A DNA stretch of 64,000 nucleotides from an uncultured Paracoccaceae bacterium (GCA_947496535.1 CANMDE010000003.1:124001-188000); one strand, 5' to 3'; shown: positions 23,785 to 33,215, counted from the stretch's first letter. The notes: a model not told the origin generated them from the letters alone. Program-made: numbers and translations.

Positions 23785-24603
23785 CTAGCTGCCTAACTTG
23801 GCATGGACTTCGTGAAGGTCAATCTCACTTATTGGCATTTTGTTGGCGGGATTTTCAAAGTCATATTTAAAAAGCTGAAAGTCTTTTTTGTAGATTTCAT
23901 AGATCAGATGCATCGACAAATCGTCGAAGTAGTCCTCAACCGGGTGGGCGCGTTTGGGCCCGTGCCCTTCGCTTTCGTTGAAGCGGGGAATAGTCGCTAG
24001 ATCAATAGGATGCGGAGTTTCTATCGCATCCAGAACCTGTTGCATCCCGTCGTTGAAGTTTTCTGTCCAGAAGATGTTGTTGTAGCGTCCGCCATTCGCG
24101 ATGAAGGTCGAGATATGACCGGACATGGCCGACCAGTGGATGTCCGGCTCCATCGGTTTGCGCCAACGGATCGTGTCGCGGGCAAAAAGCAGAAAGCGGC
24201 GGAATGATTTGACTTGATCAAACTCAAACCCGGTTTCCGGATCGCCCACTTCGATCCCATATTTTTGGATCAATGTCGGAACAAGGTTTCCCCGATAACG
24301 ATTGCCGCTGCGCTGGATACCGCAAATCTTGTCGAAGAAGGACGACAGGATCCGGGTGTATGGGTTGCGAACGCACGTAAAAGCATAGCTTTTGTGGTCT
24401 TTGACGTTCTGTGCGATCAACGGCTGGCTGTCATCCATCGACCATTTGTGGAGGCCATGGCTGGCATCATGGATATCGCCATCGAAAAACTGGCCGTGAT
24501 CCGAATAGTAAAGGATCTGTCCAATGGTGGAACAGGCGCATTTGGGGACGACGCGATAAACAACGCTTTCGCTTTCTGTCATCCACGTACCGGGAAAACC
24601 CAT
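23785..24603 (-). CDS. Sulfotransferase (family 2, carbohydrate type)
   Basis: A 272-aa sulfotransferase that would move sulfate from PAPS to a sugar or lipid. The 5'-phosphosulfate loop is RVVPKCACSTIGQ (about residues 17-29) and the 3'-phosphate site is AFTCVRNPYTRILSSFF (about 74-90), both characteristic of the Golgi-type family 2 enzymes. No signal peptide or membrane anchor is seen. It is divergent, 120 bp away, from a large GT14-like glycosyltransferase and 24 bp from a GT-A enzyme, forming a small glycan-decoration cluster. Confidence 0.85.
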   Translation of the reverse strand: MGFPGTWMTESESVVYRVVPKCACSTIGQILYYSDHGQFFDGDIHDASHGLHKWSMDDSQPLIAQNVKDHKSYAFTCVRNPYTRILSSFFDKICGIQRSGNRYRGNLVPTLIQKYGIEVGDPETGFEFDQVKSFRRFLLFARDTIRWRKPMEPDIHWSAMSGHISTFIANGGRYNNIFWTENFNDGMQQVLDAIETPHPIDLATIPRFNESEGHGPKRAHPVEDYFDDLSMHLIYEIYKKDFQLFKYDFENPANKMPISEIDLHEVHAKLGS

Positions 24604-24723
24604 ACTGAACTGTCCTCAACCTATGTTTGTATCAAACCCCTGCACTAAAAAGCAAAGAAATGCTGTTTATTCAACGCCTCTTCGCGGTATGAGGGATAAA
24701 ACCAAGGAAACAAACTAACTTCC

Positions 24724-26301
24724 ATGGCTCAAATAGCTTTTATTCTGCTGTGTCACAAAGACCCGGACGCCATTGTGAACCAAGCCCAGCAATTGACGGC
24801 GGCGGGTGACTGCATTGCGATCCATTTTGATGCCAGCGCGCCGAAGTCTGCGTTCAAGACAATCCAGGATGCGTTGGCAGACAACCCGAATGTGACTTTC
24901 GCCAAACGGCGGACCAAATGTGGTTGGGGGGAATGGAGCCTGGTGCAGGCCACGCTTTACGCGATTGAAGCGGCAGTCGATGCCTTTCCTCGGGCCACCC
25001 ATTTCTACATGGTTTCTGGTGACTGCATGGCCATCAAATCGGCGGCTTACACCCATCAATTCCTCGACGATGACGATTTGGACTACATCGAAAGTTTCGA
25101 TTTCTTTAGCAGCGACTGGATCAAAGCCGGTTTCAAAGACGAACGGCTGATATATCGGCACTTCTTTAACGAACGCGCGCAGAAACGACGGTTTTACGCG
25201 AGCTTCCACTTGCAAAAGCAGCTTGGGTTACAACGCGAAGTGCCCAGCGACTTACAGATAATGATTGGCAGCCAATGGTGGTGCCTACGCCGCCGTACGA
25301 TTGAATGGATTCTCGATTTCATCAAATCCCGCCGCGACATCATGCGATTTTTCCGCACGACATGGATACCGGACGAGACCTTTTTTCAAACGCTGGTTCG
25401 GCATCTCGTGCCTGACAATGAGATCAGAAACCGCACGCTTACTTTCCTGATGTTCACCGACTACGGGATGCCGGTGACATTCTATAATGACCACTATGAT
25501 CTGCTGCTGGGGCAGGATGCCCTGTTTTCCCGGAAGATCAGCCCGGAAGCTCATGAGCTGAAGGAACGGCTTGGCGCGCTCTATGCCAGCGAGCGTACTG
25601 ATTTCACGATTTCCAATGAAGGGCGGAACCTTTTCAAGTTCTTGACAGGGCGCGGTCGGGTCGGACGCCGCTTTGCACCTCGTGTCTGGGAAAACGACAC
25701 GTCGCTGGGACGGGAACGGGAACTGCTGATCGTGACATGCAAGAAATGGCATGTAGCCAAGCGTCTCATGGACGCGATCCGGCAACATACGAATATGCCC
25801 GCCATCGATTATCTTTTTGATGAAGAAGTGACCGACCTGCCACCGCTTGGTGGTATCGAAGGTACTTTGGAAAAGCGGACACGCCACCGACGCGCATTGA
25901 TCAAACTCCTTTTTGATTACTATGATAGTGGCCGCTTGATCATCTGCCTTGATACGTCACGGATTGACCTGCTGCATGATTTTGCGGCCGACAGGGTGAA
26001 CATGCACCTACTCGAGATCGAATGTAGTCTGGATGATGCCTATTTGGTTGGCCACGCCAAGCGTGTTGGATTGGTCGGCGATCAGACCGCTGAGGAGACG
26101 CTGGCCAATTTGTTGCCGACGGTTCGTCAGGATATCGAACATGAGCGCGAGAGTATTCGCGATGCCGAATTCTTGAATTACAATCGAATGAGTGAAAGGG
26201 CGAGTGTGGAAGACAATGCCAACGCGCTGGCCAAATTCCTTACGATTCCAACCGATACCGCCCACCAACTGGCCGAAACCCCTTATCTTTTTGTCGACTG
26301 A
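24724..26301 (+). CDS. Large glycosyltransferase, core-2/I-branching (GT14)-like with C-terminal extension
   Basis: A 525-aa protein. The N-terminal 290 residues read as a GT14/beta-1,6-N-acetylglucosaminyltransferase-like domain: AFILLCHKDPDAI, AIHFDASAP, CGWGEWSLVQATL, YMVSGDCMAI and the GSQWWCLRRRTIEWIL segment. The C-terminal 200 residues (from about SLGRERELLIVTCKKWHVAKRL) form a second alpha/beta domain that I recognise only as an uncharacterised Roseobacter domain. It may be a bifunctional enzyme. Divergent from the sulfotransferase. Confidence 0.77.
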   Translation: MAQIAFILLCHKDPDAIVNQAQQLTAAGDCIAIHFDASAPKSAFKTIQDALADNPNVTFAKRRTKCGWGEWSLVQATLYAIEAAVDAFPRATHFYMVSGDCMAIKSAAYTHQFLDDDDLDYIESFDFFSSDWIKAGFKDERLIYRHFFNERAQKRRFYASFHLQKQLGLQREVPSDLQIMIGSQWWCLRRRTIEWILDFIKSRRDIMRFFRTTWIPDETFFQTLVRHLVPDNEIRNRTLTFLMFTDYGMPVTFYNDHYDLLLGQDALFSRKISPEAHELKERLGALYASERTDFTISNEGRNLFKFLTGRGRVGRRFAPRVWENDTSLGRERELLIVTCKKWHVAKRLMDAIRQHTNMPAIDYLFDEEVTDLPPLGGIEGTLEKRTRHRRALIKLLFDYYDSGRLIICLDTSRIDLLHDFAADRVNMHLLEIECSLDDAYLVGHAKRVGLVGDQTAEETLANLLPTVRQDIEHERESIRDAEFLNYNRMSERASVEDNANALAKFLTIPTDTAHQLAETPYLFVD

Positions 26302-26309
26302 GGACAGCA

Positions 26310-26678
26310 ATGCAATACGAATATGACGATCAGAATATCTTTGCCAAAATCCTGCGCGGTGAAATCCCCAATCAAACCGTGTTTGAGAATGAGCATGCTT
26401 TGGCGTTTGACGACATTAATCCGCAGGCCCCAGTCCATGTTTTGGTGATCCCAAAGGGGCCATATGTCAGCCTTGACCATTTCGCCCGCGATGCCACGGA
26501 TGAGGAACAGCTGGGTTTCATGCGCGCTGTGGCTGAGGTATGCAGCTCAAAAAGTATCGAAGACGGCTTTCGCGCGATTTCCAATGCTCGGACTCACGGT
26601 GTGCAAGATGTACCCCATTACCATCTGCACATCATTGGTGGTGCGCAACTGGGTCGGATGCTACCGCCGGTTGGCTAA
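26310..26678 (+). CDS. HIT (histidine triad) family nucleotide-binding protein
   Basis: A 122-aa Hint-type purine nucleoside phosphoramidase. The catalytic triad motif VPHYHLHIIGG contains His103, His105 and His107; the N-terminal IFAKILRGEIPNQTVFENEHALAFDDINPQAPVHVLVIPK is the full family signature. It is 8 bp after the glycosyltransferase. Its TAA overlaps the stop of the convergent ABC ATPase within CTAA. Confidence 0.94.
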   Translation: MQYEYDDQNIFAKILRGEIPNQTVFENEHALAFDDINPQAPVHVLVIPKGPYVSLDHFARDATDEEQLGFMRAVAEVCSSKSIEDGFRAISNARTHGVQDVPHYHLHIIGGAQLGRMLPPVG

Positions 26679-27604
26679 AGGGAAGAAGTCAGCGAAAGGA
26701 ACACATCTTCGAGGTCCGCTTCCCGCGTTTTTACGTCTTTGATTGTGATCCCCGCATTGCGCACAACGGCCAGCACGGTGTCCGCAGGTGTTTGACTGCT
26801 CTGATAGGTGAAGGCGAGGTTGCCATCGGCCAATTTCTGTCCGGTGATCGTTTCGGGCAAACTTGGCAGATCGGCTGCATGATCAGGTGTGATGACCAGC
26901 GTTTTGCTATCCAGCCGCCCAAGCAGATTGGCTGTGCTGTCGCGGATCACGACCTCGCCATGGTTGATGATGGCGATATCGTCACACATTTCTTCGGCTT
27001 CTTCGAGATAATGAGTTGTCAGGATGATCGTCATGCCATCATCGTTCAATTTACGCACGTTCTGCCACAGCATACTGCGCAATTCGATATCGACCCCGGC
27101 CGTGGGTTCATCAAGAACCAGAATTTGCGGGCTATGCACCAACGCCTTGCCCAGCAAAAGCCGCCTTCGCATGCCGCCCGAAAGGGACCGCGCGTACGCG
27201 TCCGCCTTGTCCGTCAATCCGATAAGATCGAGAATTTCTGCCGTTCGCCGCTGTGCTTTGGGCACCCCATAGAGCCCCGCTTGTACGTCCAACGAACCGG
27301 CAGGGGTAAAGAATGGGTCCAAGTGCGGTTCTTGCGGCATGATCCCGATGGCCGCACGCGATTGGCGCGGGTTCTTGTCCTGATCGAACCCCCAGATTTT
27401 TACAGATCCGGCCGATTTGACGACGAGACCGGCCAAGATATTGATCAATGTAGACTTCCCGGCTCCATTCGGCCCCAAAAGACCAAAGATCGACCCGCGC
27501 GGAATATCCAGATCAATGCCCTTTAATGCTTCCTTTGCGGGGCTGCGCCCTGTGGCGGCATAAGTCTTTTTGAGCCCCTTAATTTCTATGGCATTGTCGG
27601 TCAT
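26675..27604 (-). CDS. ABC transporter ATP-binding protein (ABC-2 type)
   Basis: A 309-aa ATPase. Walker A GPNGAGKST, signature LSGGMRRRLLLG, Walker B ILVLDEPTAGVD and the switch His in TTHYLEEAEEMCDD are intact; the C-terminal 70 residues are the usual extension of DrrA/CcmA-like ATPases. ATG 27604 (MTDNAIEIKG) follows GGGGAAAGAG and is preferred over an opening 14 codons earlier. No permease gene is adjacent, so its membrane partner must be elsewhere. Confidence 0.88.
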   Translation of the reverse strand: MTDNAIEIKGLKKTYAATGRSPAKEALKGIDLDIPRGSIFGLLGPNGAGKSTLINILAGLVVKSAGSVKIWGFDQDKNPRQSRAAIGIMPQEPHLDPFFTPAGSLDVQAGLYGVPKAQRRTAEILDLIGLTDKADAYARSLSGGMRRRLLLGKALVHSPQILVLDEPTAGVDIELRSMLWQNVRKLNDDGMTIILTTHYLEEAEEMCDDIAIINHGEVVIRDSTANLLGRLDSKTLVITPDHAADLPSLPETITGQKLADGNLAFTYQSSQTPADTVLAVVRNAGITIKDVKTREADLEDVFLSLTSSL

Positions 27605-27692
27605 GCTGCTCTTTCCCCCGGGCCGCGCCTGCGATATATCTGACATGACTTAAGGCGGGCGCAGCCCCGCGGCAACCAGACAGGCAGCGACA

Positions 27693-27872
27693 ATGGCAAC
27701 ACCACCCCCTGAAACCCGTATTGTGCAAGACTGGCGTGTGGCTTGCGACGGGGGCGAGGGGGCGCTGGGCCACCCGCGCGTTTGGTTGTCAATCCCGCGC
27801 GATGAGGGTTTTGTTGAATGCCCCTACTGTGATGCCAAACTGGTCCATCAGAACTTTGAAGGCAAAGTCTGA
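27693..27872 (+). CDS. Zinc-finger domain protein, 59 aa (CHCC, NDUFS6-like)
   Basis: A 59-codon gene just below common ORF cut-offs. It has a C-X8-H-X15-C-X2-C arrangement: Cys18 in RVACDGG, His27 in GHPRVWL, Cys43 and Cys46 in [11 protein letters not shown]. This is the zinc site of the small complex I subunit NDUFS6 and of its stand-alone alphaproteobacterial homologues. A role in complex I assembly is inferred from family. AGGCAGCGACA precedes the ATG. It is divergent from the ABC ATPase and 87 bp upstream of pirin. Confidence 0.85.
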   Translation: MATPPPETRIVQDWRVACDGGEGALGHPRVWLSIPRDEGFVECPYCDAKLVHQNFEGKV

Positions 27873-27959
27873 AACGCGCACAGGGCCTGTTCGTGACTGG
27901 GCATAGGCGATTGCTACACAAGTCATTAAATATGCGGAAACCCTGAAAAGGAGACCGCA

Positions 27960-28871
27960 ATGACTTTTCGACCTGTCAAAAGCACCAGCCAAGCCCACCC
28001 TACCATGGAGGGGGCTGGTGTTCATCTGCATCGCGTTTTTGGATTCGGAGACACGACAGAAAGTGATCCGTTCCTGTTGCTCGATGATTTCCGCAACGAC
28101 GTGCCTGAACACTATGAACGCGGCTTTCCGTGGCATCCGCATCGTGGCATCGAGACGATCACTTATGTGCTTGAAGGTGAGGTCGCTCATGGCGATTCTT
28201 TGGGCAATCATGGGGTTCTGGGTGCGGGTTCCGTCCAATGGATGACTGCCGGATCCGGGATCATGCATCAGGAAATGCCCAACGGAAATTCTGCCGGGCA
28301 AATGCACGGATTTCAACTTTGGGCCAATTTGCCGTCTTCGTTGAAGATGACCGATCCACGCTATCAGGACATTGCTGGCGCAGATATTCCTGAAATCATC
28401 GATGATGATGGAACCCGGGTGAAGATCATTACGGGTAAGTTCTGGGGTAAATCCGGCCCCGTGGATGGCATCGCTGCTGATCCATTGTATCTGGATGTCT
28501 CGGTTCCACCAAACGTGAAGAAATCGCTGCCGATTGATACCCGTGCCAACGCTTTCGCCTACGTCTTTGCCGGTGCCGGACGCTTTTCCGATGCCGCCGA
28601 TCCCGTAGGGGTCCGCATCGAAAAAGAAGTGGCAGGGCAAGAGGTCAATATCCGAGACCTTTCAGGCAATCGAACCCTCGTGCGGTTTGGTGGCGGGGAT
28701 GAGGTTGTGGTGCAGGCGGGGCATGAAGGCGTCCGCTTTTTGCTGGTGGCTGGCCGCCCTATTCAAGAACCGGTCGCGTGGCACGGCCCTATTGTGATGA
28801 ATACTCGAGGTGAGTTGCATAAGGCGATGAAAGACCTGCAAAACGGGACGTTCATCCGCTCGGCGCACTAA
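27960..28871 (+). CDS. Pirin family protein
   Basis: A 303-aa bicupin. The N-cupin has the metal ligands in PWHPHRGIETITYVLEGEVAHGDSLGN and GSVQWMTAGSGIMHQEM, which is the full pirin signature; the C-cupin (about 175-290) is less conserved. Pirins act as quercetin-2,3-dioxygenases or redox-linked regulators. AAGGAG lies 8 nt before ATG 27960. Its stop overlaps the next convergent gene by CTAA. Confidence 0.92.
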   Translation: MTFRPVKSTSQAHPTMEGAGVHLHRVFGFGDTTESDPFLLLDDFRNDVPEHYERGFPWHPHRGIETITYVLEGEVAHGDSLGNHGVLGAGSVQWMTAGSGIMHQEMPNGNSAGQMHGFQLWANLPSSLKMTDPRYQDIAGADIPEIIDDDGTRVKIITGKFWGKSGPVDGIAADPLYLDVSVPPNVKKSLPIDTRANAFAYVFAGAGRFSDAADPVGVRIEKEVAGQEVNIRDLSGNRTLVRFGGGDEVVVQAGHEGVRFLLVAGRPIQEPVAWHGPIVMNTRGELHKAMKDLQNGTFIRSAH

Positions 28872-29329
28872 CTGATAAAGAGCGGCCCGCTAACACAGGG
28901 GAGGCTGGCATCCACCTCCCCTTCCGGCGTCAGAAATTCCAGCACATTTTCGCCCGACCATACCTGAATTGTACGGCCATAAGCGTCGGTTCCGCGGCCT
29001 ATTGCCGTCCCTGTCTCTGGGTCTTGCCGGTAATATATCACATCAATCTCATTGCCGTCTGAGCAGGTCAATTGGGCAACGCCGGTTCCCATCGGCCCGT
29101 CATTCGTCCATTCGCCGCTGCATGTCACCCAGTCAGAAATCGCGCCCACTACGCTACCGGTGTCCCATCCCAAGGCACCACCATCAAAGTAAAGTCCTTC
29201 ATCGCCGATACATGCCAGCACACGCACGCAGTTTTCGTCGCTGTAAAGTTGGCTTTCACAAACTTCTGGTGGTTGTGCATTCACTTGCGTCGCAAGGCAG
29301 ATGGTCACTGGAAGGATCAGTCGGATCAT
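28868..29329 (-). CDS. Hypothetical exported protein, 153 aa
   Basis: A small secreted protein: signal peptide MIRLILPVTICLATQVNAQ, then a mature region rich in Asp/Gly with six cysteines (CESQLYSDENCVRVLAC near the start), likely disulphide-bonded in the periplasm. It contains WTNDGPMGTGVAQLTCSDGNEIDVIYY. I do not recognise the family. Start ATG 29329 is chosen for the signal peptide; a longer frame reaches into the polA start. It is divergent from polA, whose ATG is 37 bp away. Confidence 0.75.
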   Translation of the reverse strand: MIRLILPVTICLATQVNAQPPEVCESQLYSDENCVRVLACIGDEGLYFDGGALGWDTGSVVGAISDWVTCSGEWTNDGPMGTGVAQLTCSDGNEIDVIYYRQDPETGTAIGRGTDAYGRTIQVWSGENVLEFLTPEGEVDASLPCVSGPLFIS

Positions 29330-29366
29330 GGCAAAACCTTTCTGAAGAGATAAGGGGATAGGTGGT

Positions 29367-32165
29367 ATGGGAACGAATTTCGGCAAGGGATGTCATCTGC
29401 ATCTGATCGATGGGTCCGCTTTCATCTTTCGTGCTTATCATGCTCTGCCGCCTTTGACGCGCAAGTCGGATGGTCTGCCTGTCGGGGCCGTGAGTGGCTT
29501 TGTGAACATGCTACAACGCTATGTTGAAGCGAACAGTGGTGATGATGCACCGACTCATGTTGCTGTTATCTTTGATAAGGGCAGCCATACGTTTCGCAAT
29601 GAGATGTATGACCAATACAAAGCCAACCGGGATGAGATGCCCGAGGATCTGCGCCCGCAAATCCCCCTGACCCGTACGGCCACCAAGGCTTTCAACATTG
29701 CTTGCGAGGAAATGGAAGGGTTTGAGGCTGACGATATTATCGCGACACTGTCACATCAGGCGCGCGATGCTGGTGGGCGGGTGACGATCGTGTCCTCTGA
29801 CAAAGACCTGATGCAGTTGGTTGGCGACGGCGTGGAAATGCTCGACCCGATGAAAAACAAACGTATCGACAGCGATGGCGTAGTCGAAAAGTTTGGCGTC
29901 GGTCCCGAACGCGTTGTGGATGTGCAAGCTCTGGCGGGGGATTCAGTCGACAATGTTCCCGGCGCGCCAGGGATCGGGATCAAGACCGCAGCACTGCTGA
30001 TCAACGAATATGGTGATCTGGAAAGCCTGCTTGACCGTGCCGAGGAGATCAAACAGCCCAAGCGGCGACAGACACTCATTGACCACCGTGAACAGATTGA
30101 ACTGTCCAAGAGGTTGGTTCAGCTTGATGGCGAAATGACCCTGGAATTCAGCCTTGATGATTTGGAGGTTAAGGAACCAGAGCCGGACGTATTGATGGGT
30201 TTTCTTGCCGAGATGGAGTTTCGGACTGTTACCAAGCGCATTGCCGAAAAGCTTGGTGTCGAAGCACCAGCGATAGAGGTGGGCGCACCCAAAACTGAAG
30301 CCGCAGCGCCGGAGGTCGTCGAATTCAATCCCGATGCCTATGAATGTGTGTCAGACGAAACAGCCTTGCAGGTCTGGATCGACCGTATCCGCGAACGCGG
30401 ATACGTGGCTGTCGACACCGAAACAACAGGCCTGAACGAGATGATCGCCGACCTTGTGGGCATATCGCTAAGCGTTGAGGCCGGGCAGGCATGTTACATT
30501 CCCCTGATCCACAAGGCCGCATCATCCGACGACCTGTTTGGGTCTGATGACATTGCCGAAGGTCAGATGGATTTCGAGCTTTGCCTCAAGATGCTCAAAC
30601 CAGTGCTGGAAGATGCAGCAGTGCTGAAAATCGGGCAAAACATGAAGTACGATGCGAAGATTTTCGCGCGTCTTGGCGTCACTGTGGCACCCATAGATGA
30701 TACCATGTTGATGTCGTACGCGATGAATGCCGGGCTGCATAATCACGGGATGGACACTCTGTCGGATCGTTATCTGGGACACACCCCAATCCCGATCAAA
30801 CCGCTGCTCGGATCAGGTAAGTCCGCGATTACTTTTGATCGCGTGCCAATCGAAAAGGCGGTCGCTTACGCGGCGGAAGATGCTGACATCACACTGCGGC
30901 TTTGGCAGCAATTCAAGCCGCAACTTCACCAAAAGCAGGTCACGACGGTCTATGAAACCCTCGAACGACCGCTCGTTCCGGTGCTGGCGCAGATGGAGCG
31001 GCACGGAATCAAAGTGGCTCGCGATACGCTTTCCCGCATGTCCAATGCCTTTGCGCAAAAGATGGCAGGGCTTGAAGACGAGATACAGGAAAGAGCCGGA
31101 CGGCCTTTCAATGTGGGCTCTCCCAAGCAGTTGGGTGAAATCCTTTTTGACGAACTGGGTCTGCCTGGCGGTAAAAAGGGAAAAACCGGGGCTTATGGTA
31201 CCGGGGCCGATGTGTTGGAGGATCTGGCCACAGAGCATGAACTACCGCGCCTGATCCTCGATTGGCGGCAGTTGTCCAAGCTGAAGTCAACTTACACTGA
31301 CGCGCTGCAGGAACATATCAATCCTGATACCGGTCGCGTCCACACGTCCTATTCCATCGCGGGTGCGAACACGGGTAGGCTCGCGTCGACCGATCCAAAC
31401 CTGCAAAACATCCCCATCCGCACTGAAGAGGGGCGACGCATTCGCGAGGCGTTCGTGGCTGAGGAAGGCAAGGTAATTGTCGCGCTCGACTACAGTCAGA
31501 TTGAACTGCGGATTTTGGCCCATATCGCGGGGATTGATGCTCTGAAACAAGCGTTCCTGGATGGGATCGATATTCACGCCATGACAGCATCCGAGATGTT
31601 TGACGTACCATTGGACGAAATGACGCCAGAAATCCGCAGGCAGGCCAAGGCGATCAACTTTGGCGTGATATACGGTATCTCCGGATTTGGTCTGGCGCGG
31701 AACCTGCGCATCCCGCGAAGCGATGCCCAGGGGTTTATTGACCGCTACTTCGAACGGTTTCCCGGCATTCGCAAATACATGGATGATACCATCGCCTTTG
31801 CAAAGGAAAACAGCTACGTACAAACGCTGTTTGGGCGCAAAATCAACACGCCTGAAATCAACGCCAAAGGGCCGCATGCCGGTTTTGCCAAACGGGCCGC
31901 AATTAACGCGCCGATTCAGGGTACCGCCGCCGACGTCATCCGTCGCGCGATGATCCGTATGCCCGATGCAATCAACGGTATCCCCGCGAAAATGCTTTTA
32001 CAGGTGCATGACGAACTTTTGTTCGAGGTGGACGCTGATGCGGTGGATGATTTGATTGAAGCGGCGCGCGATGTGATGGAGAATGCAAGCGATCCCGCAG
32101 TGAAACTTGACGTAAAGCTCGCTGTTGACGCGGGGCAAGGTCGAAACTGGGCTGAGGCCCATTAA
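29367..32165 (+). CDS. polA: DNA polymerase I
   Basis: A 932-aa repair and Okazaki-fragment polymerase. The 5'-3' exonuclease is residues 1-290 (LIDGSAFIFRAYHALPPL, SSDKDLMQLVGDGVEM). A 3'-5' exonuclease is at about 315-530 with the catalytic DTETTGLNE and DADITLRLW, so proofreading looks intact. The polymerase domain has motif A VALDYSQIELRILAHIAG, motif B RRQAKAINFGVIYGISGFGLA and motif C QVHDELLFEV. ATG 29367 with AGGGGATAGG upstream. Full length for the family. Confidence 0.97.
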   Translation: MGTNFGKGCHLHLIDGSAFIFRAYHALPPLTRKSDGLPVGAVSGFVNMLQRYVEANSGDDAPTHVAVIFDKGSHTFRNEMYDQYKANRDEMPEDLRPQIPLTRTATKAFNIACEEMEGFEADDIIATLSHQARDAGGRVTIVSSDKDLMQLVGDGVEMLDPMKNKRIDSDGVVEKFGVGPERVVDVQALAGDSVDNVPGAPGIGIKTAALLINEYGDLESLLDRAEEIKQPKRRQTLIDHREQIELSKRLVQLDGEMTLEFSLDDLEVKEPEPDVLMGFLAEMEFRTVTKRIAEKLGVEAPAIEVGAPKTEAAAPEVVEFNPDAYECVSDETALQVWIDRIRERGYVAVDTETTGLNEMIADLVGISLSVEAGQACYIPLIHKAASSDDLFGSDDIAEGQMDFELCLKMLKPVLEDAAVLKIGQNMKYDAKIFARLGVTVAPIDDTMLMSYAMNAGLHNHGMDTLSDRYLGHTPIPIKPLLGSGKSAITFDRVPIEKAVAYAAEDADITLRLWQQFKPQLHQKQVTTVYETLERPLVPVLAQMERHGIKVARDTLSRMSNAFAQKMAGLEDEIQERAGRPFNVGSPKQLGEILFDELGLPGGKKGKTGAYGTGADVLEDLATEHELPRLILDWRQLSKLKSTYTDALQEHINPDTGRVHTSYSIAGANTGRLASTDPNLQNIPIRTEEGRRIREAFVAEEGKVIVALDYSQIELRILAHIAGIDALKQAFLDGIDIHAMTASEMFDVPLDEMTPEIRRQAKAINFGVIYGISGFGLARNLRIPRSDAQGFIDRYFERFPGIRKYMDDTIAFAKENSYVQTLFGRKINTPEINAKGPHAGFAKRAAINAPIQGTAADVIRRAMIRMPDAINGIPAKMLLQVHDELLFEVDADAVDDLIEAARDVMENASDPAVKLDVKLAVDAGQGRNWAEAH

Positions 32166-32181
32166 CGGAGCAAGGATATCG

Positions 32182-32532
32182 ATGTTGAGCCGTCTGGTTT
32201 TGGTATTTGCGCCCTTTGCTGGCGCGGCCATCGCACAGGATCGTCAATATGTATCACTGGACGGCGATTTGTATGGGTACGAACAGAATATTCACGGCGC
32301 GGTATTAACACCTGTAGACGGTGTGTCGCCGGTGGTTCCACCGAACAACGCAGAAGAGAATGCCACTGAAGTGATTTATCTCGGCCGTTCATGTGATGCT
32401 TTCAGTGAGGCGCTGGGCGAGGGTGTGTGGAACCAGAGAGATGGTGGCTTTGTCGTGGAATTCCCGGAAACGCAAATTGCATTTCCGGGACAATCCATCG
32501 ATGTCGATGATAGAGGCCGGTGTCGGGCCTAA
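32182..32532 (+). CDS. Hypothetical exported protein, 116 aa
   Basis: A short secreted protein 16 bp downstream of polA. The signal peptide is MLSRLVLVFAPFAGAAIAQ, followed by DRQYVSLDGDLYGYEQNIHGAV, a Pro/Asn/Glu-rich turn, and two cysteines (SCDAF, RCRA). It resembles small Roseobacter periplasmic proteins of unknown role. AGCAAGGATATCG precedes the ATG. The mature protein shares the size and single-disulphide look of the 153-aa exported protein at 28868-29329, but no clear homology. Confidence 0.72.
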   Translation: MLSRLVLVFAPFAGAAIAQDRQYVSLDGDLYGYEQNIHGAVLTPVDGVSPVVPPNNAEENATEVIYLGRSCDAFSEALGEGVWNQRDGGFVVEFPETQIAFPGQSIDVDDRGRCRA

Positions 32533-32592
32533 AAACTTGCGGGACCGCCATGCGCAATGGCCCCGGATCATCTGACACGCGACGGATTTTCA

Positions 32593-32616
32593 ACGTCTCC
32601 CGATGAAGGGAGACGT
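32593..32616. terminator. Hairpin between convergent genes (possible bidirectional terminator)
   Basis: Perfect 9-bp stem ACGTCTCCC / GGGAGACGT with a 6-nt loop, in the 92-bp gap between the exported protein (plus) and Hsp20 (minus). Neither side has a clear T run, so efficiency is uncertain. Confidence 0.5.
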
Positions 32617-32624
32617 CAAACACA

Positions 32625-33092
32625 TTAGTTGACCGATTTCGCCTCGACCAAGTTCGCGTCTGTTTTCGCGGCTGATGCGATTTCTACCCGACGTGTTTTC
32701 AGCGCCTCGGGAACTTCCCGAACCAGATCGATATGCAGCATCCCGTTTTCGTGGGCAGCTCCGGTCACCCGAACATGGTCGGCCAGATGGAAGCGACGCT
32801 CAAACGCGCGGGTCGCAATGCCACGATGCAGGTATTTCCGCTCGGCGTCATCTTCAGCCTTGCGTGCGGTTATGTGCAACGATCTGTCACGCACCTCGAT
32901 GCTGAGGTCGTTTTCAGAGAATCCCGCAACAGCAATTGAGATGCGCCATGCGTCATCCTCTGTTTTTTCAATATTATAAGGGGGATAGGTGTTTTGGCCA
33001 ACATCGCTGGCGAGTGCGCGATCCATGAGATCGGCAATCTGGTCAAAACCAACGGTGGCACGATATAGGGGTGATAAATCAAAACTTCGCAT
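32625..33092 (-). CDS. Hsp20 family small heat-shock protein (IbpA-like)
   Basis: A 155-aa holdase chaperone. The alpha-crystallin domain runs from about residue 38 (IEKTEDDAWRISIAVAGFSENDLSIEV) to 125, including YLHRGIATRAFERRFHLADHVRVTGAAHENGMLHIDL, and the C-terminal V-E-I in RRVEIAS is the oligomer-forming I/V-x-I motif. The N-terminus RSFDLSPLYRATVGFD is IbpA-like. The ATG at 33092 has AAGGA 7-8 nt upstream; an ATG three codons earlier has poor spacing. Confidence 0.92.
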   Translation of the reverse strand: MRSFDLSPLYRATVGFDQIADLMDRALASDVGQNTYPPYNIEKTEDDAWRISIAVAGFSENDLSIEVRDRSLHITARKAEDDAERKYLHRGIATRAFERRFHLADHVRVTGAAHENGMLHIDLVREVPEALKTRRVEIASAAKTDANLVEAKSVN

Positions 33093-33215
33093 ATTGGTCA
33101 TCCTTCATTAAGCGACAACTGATTTTCAACCTTCCCTTTTGGGACAGGCCATTTCAAAACAAGGCCCACGATTGGCACCTTGTAATATCAGATGTGGGAA
33201 GGGCGGTTTGGGGTT

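Noticed and set aside
27992..28012. GCCCACCCTACC in the pirin gene as a further repeat copy
   Set aside because: Inside conserved coding sequence and lacking the palindromic part.
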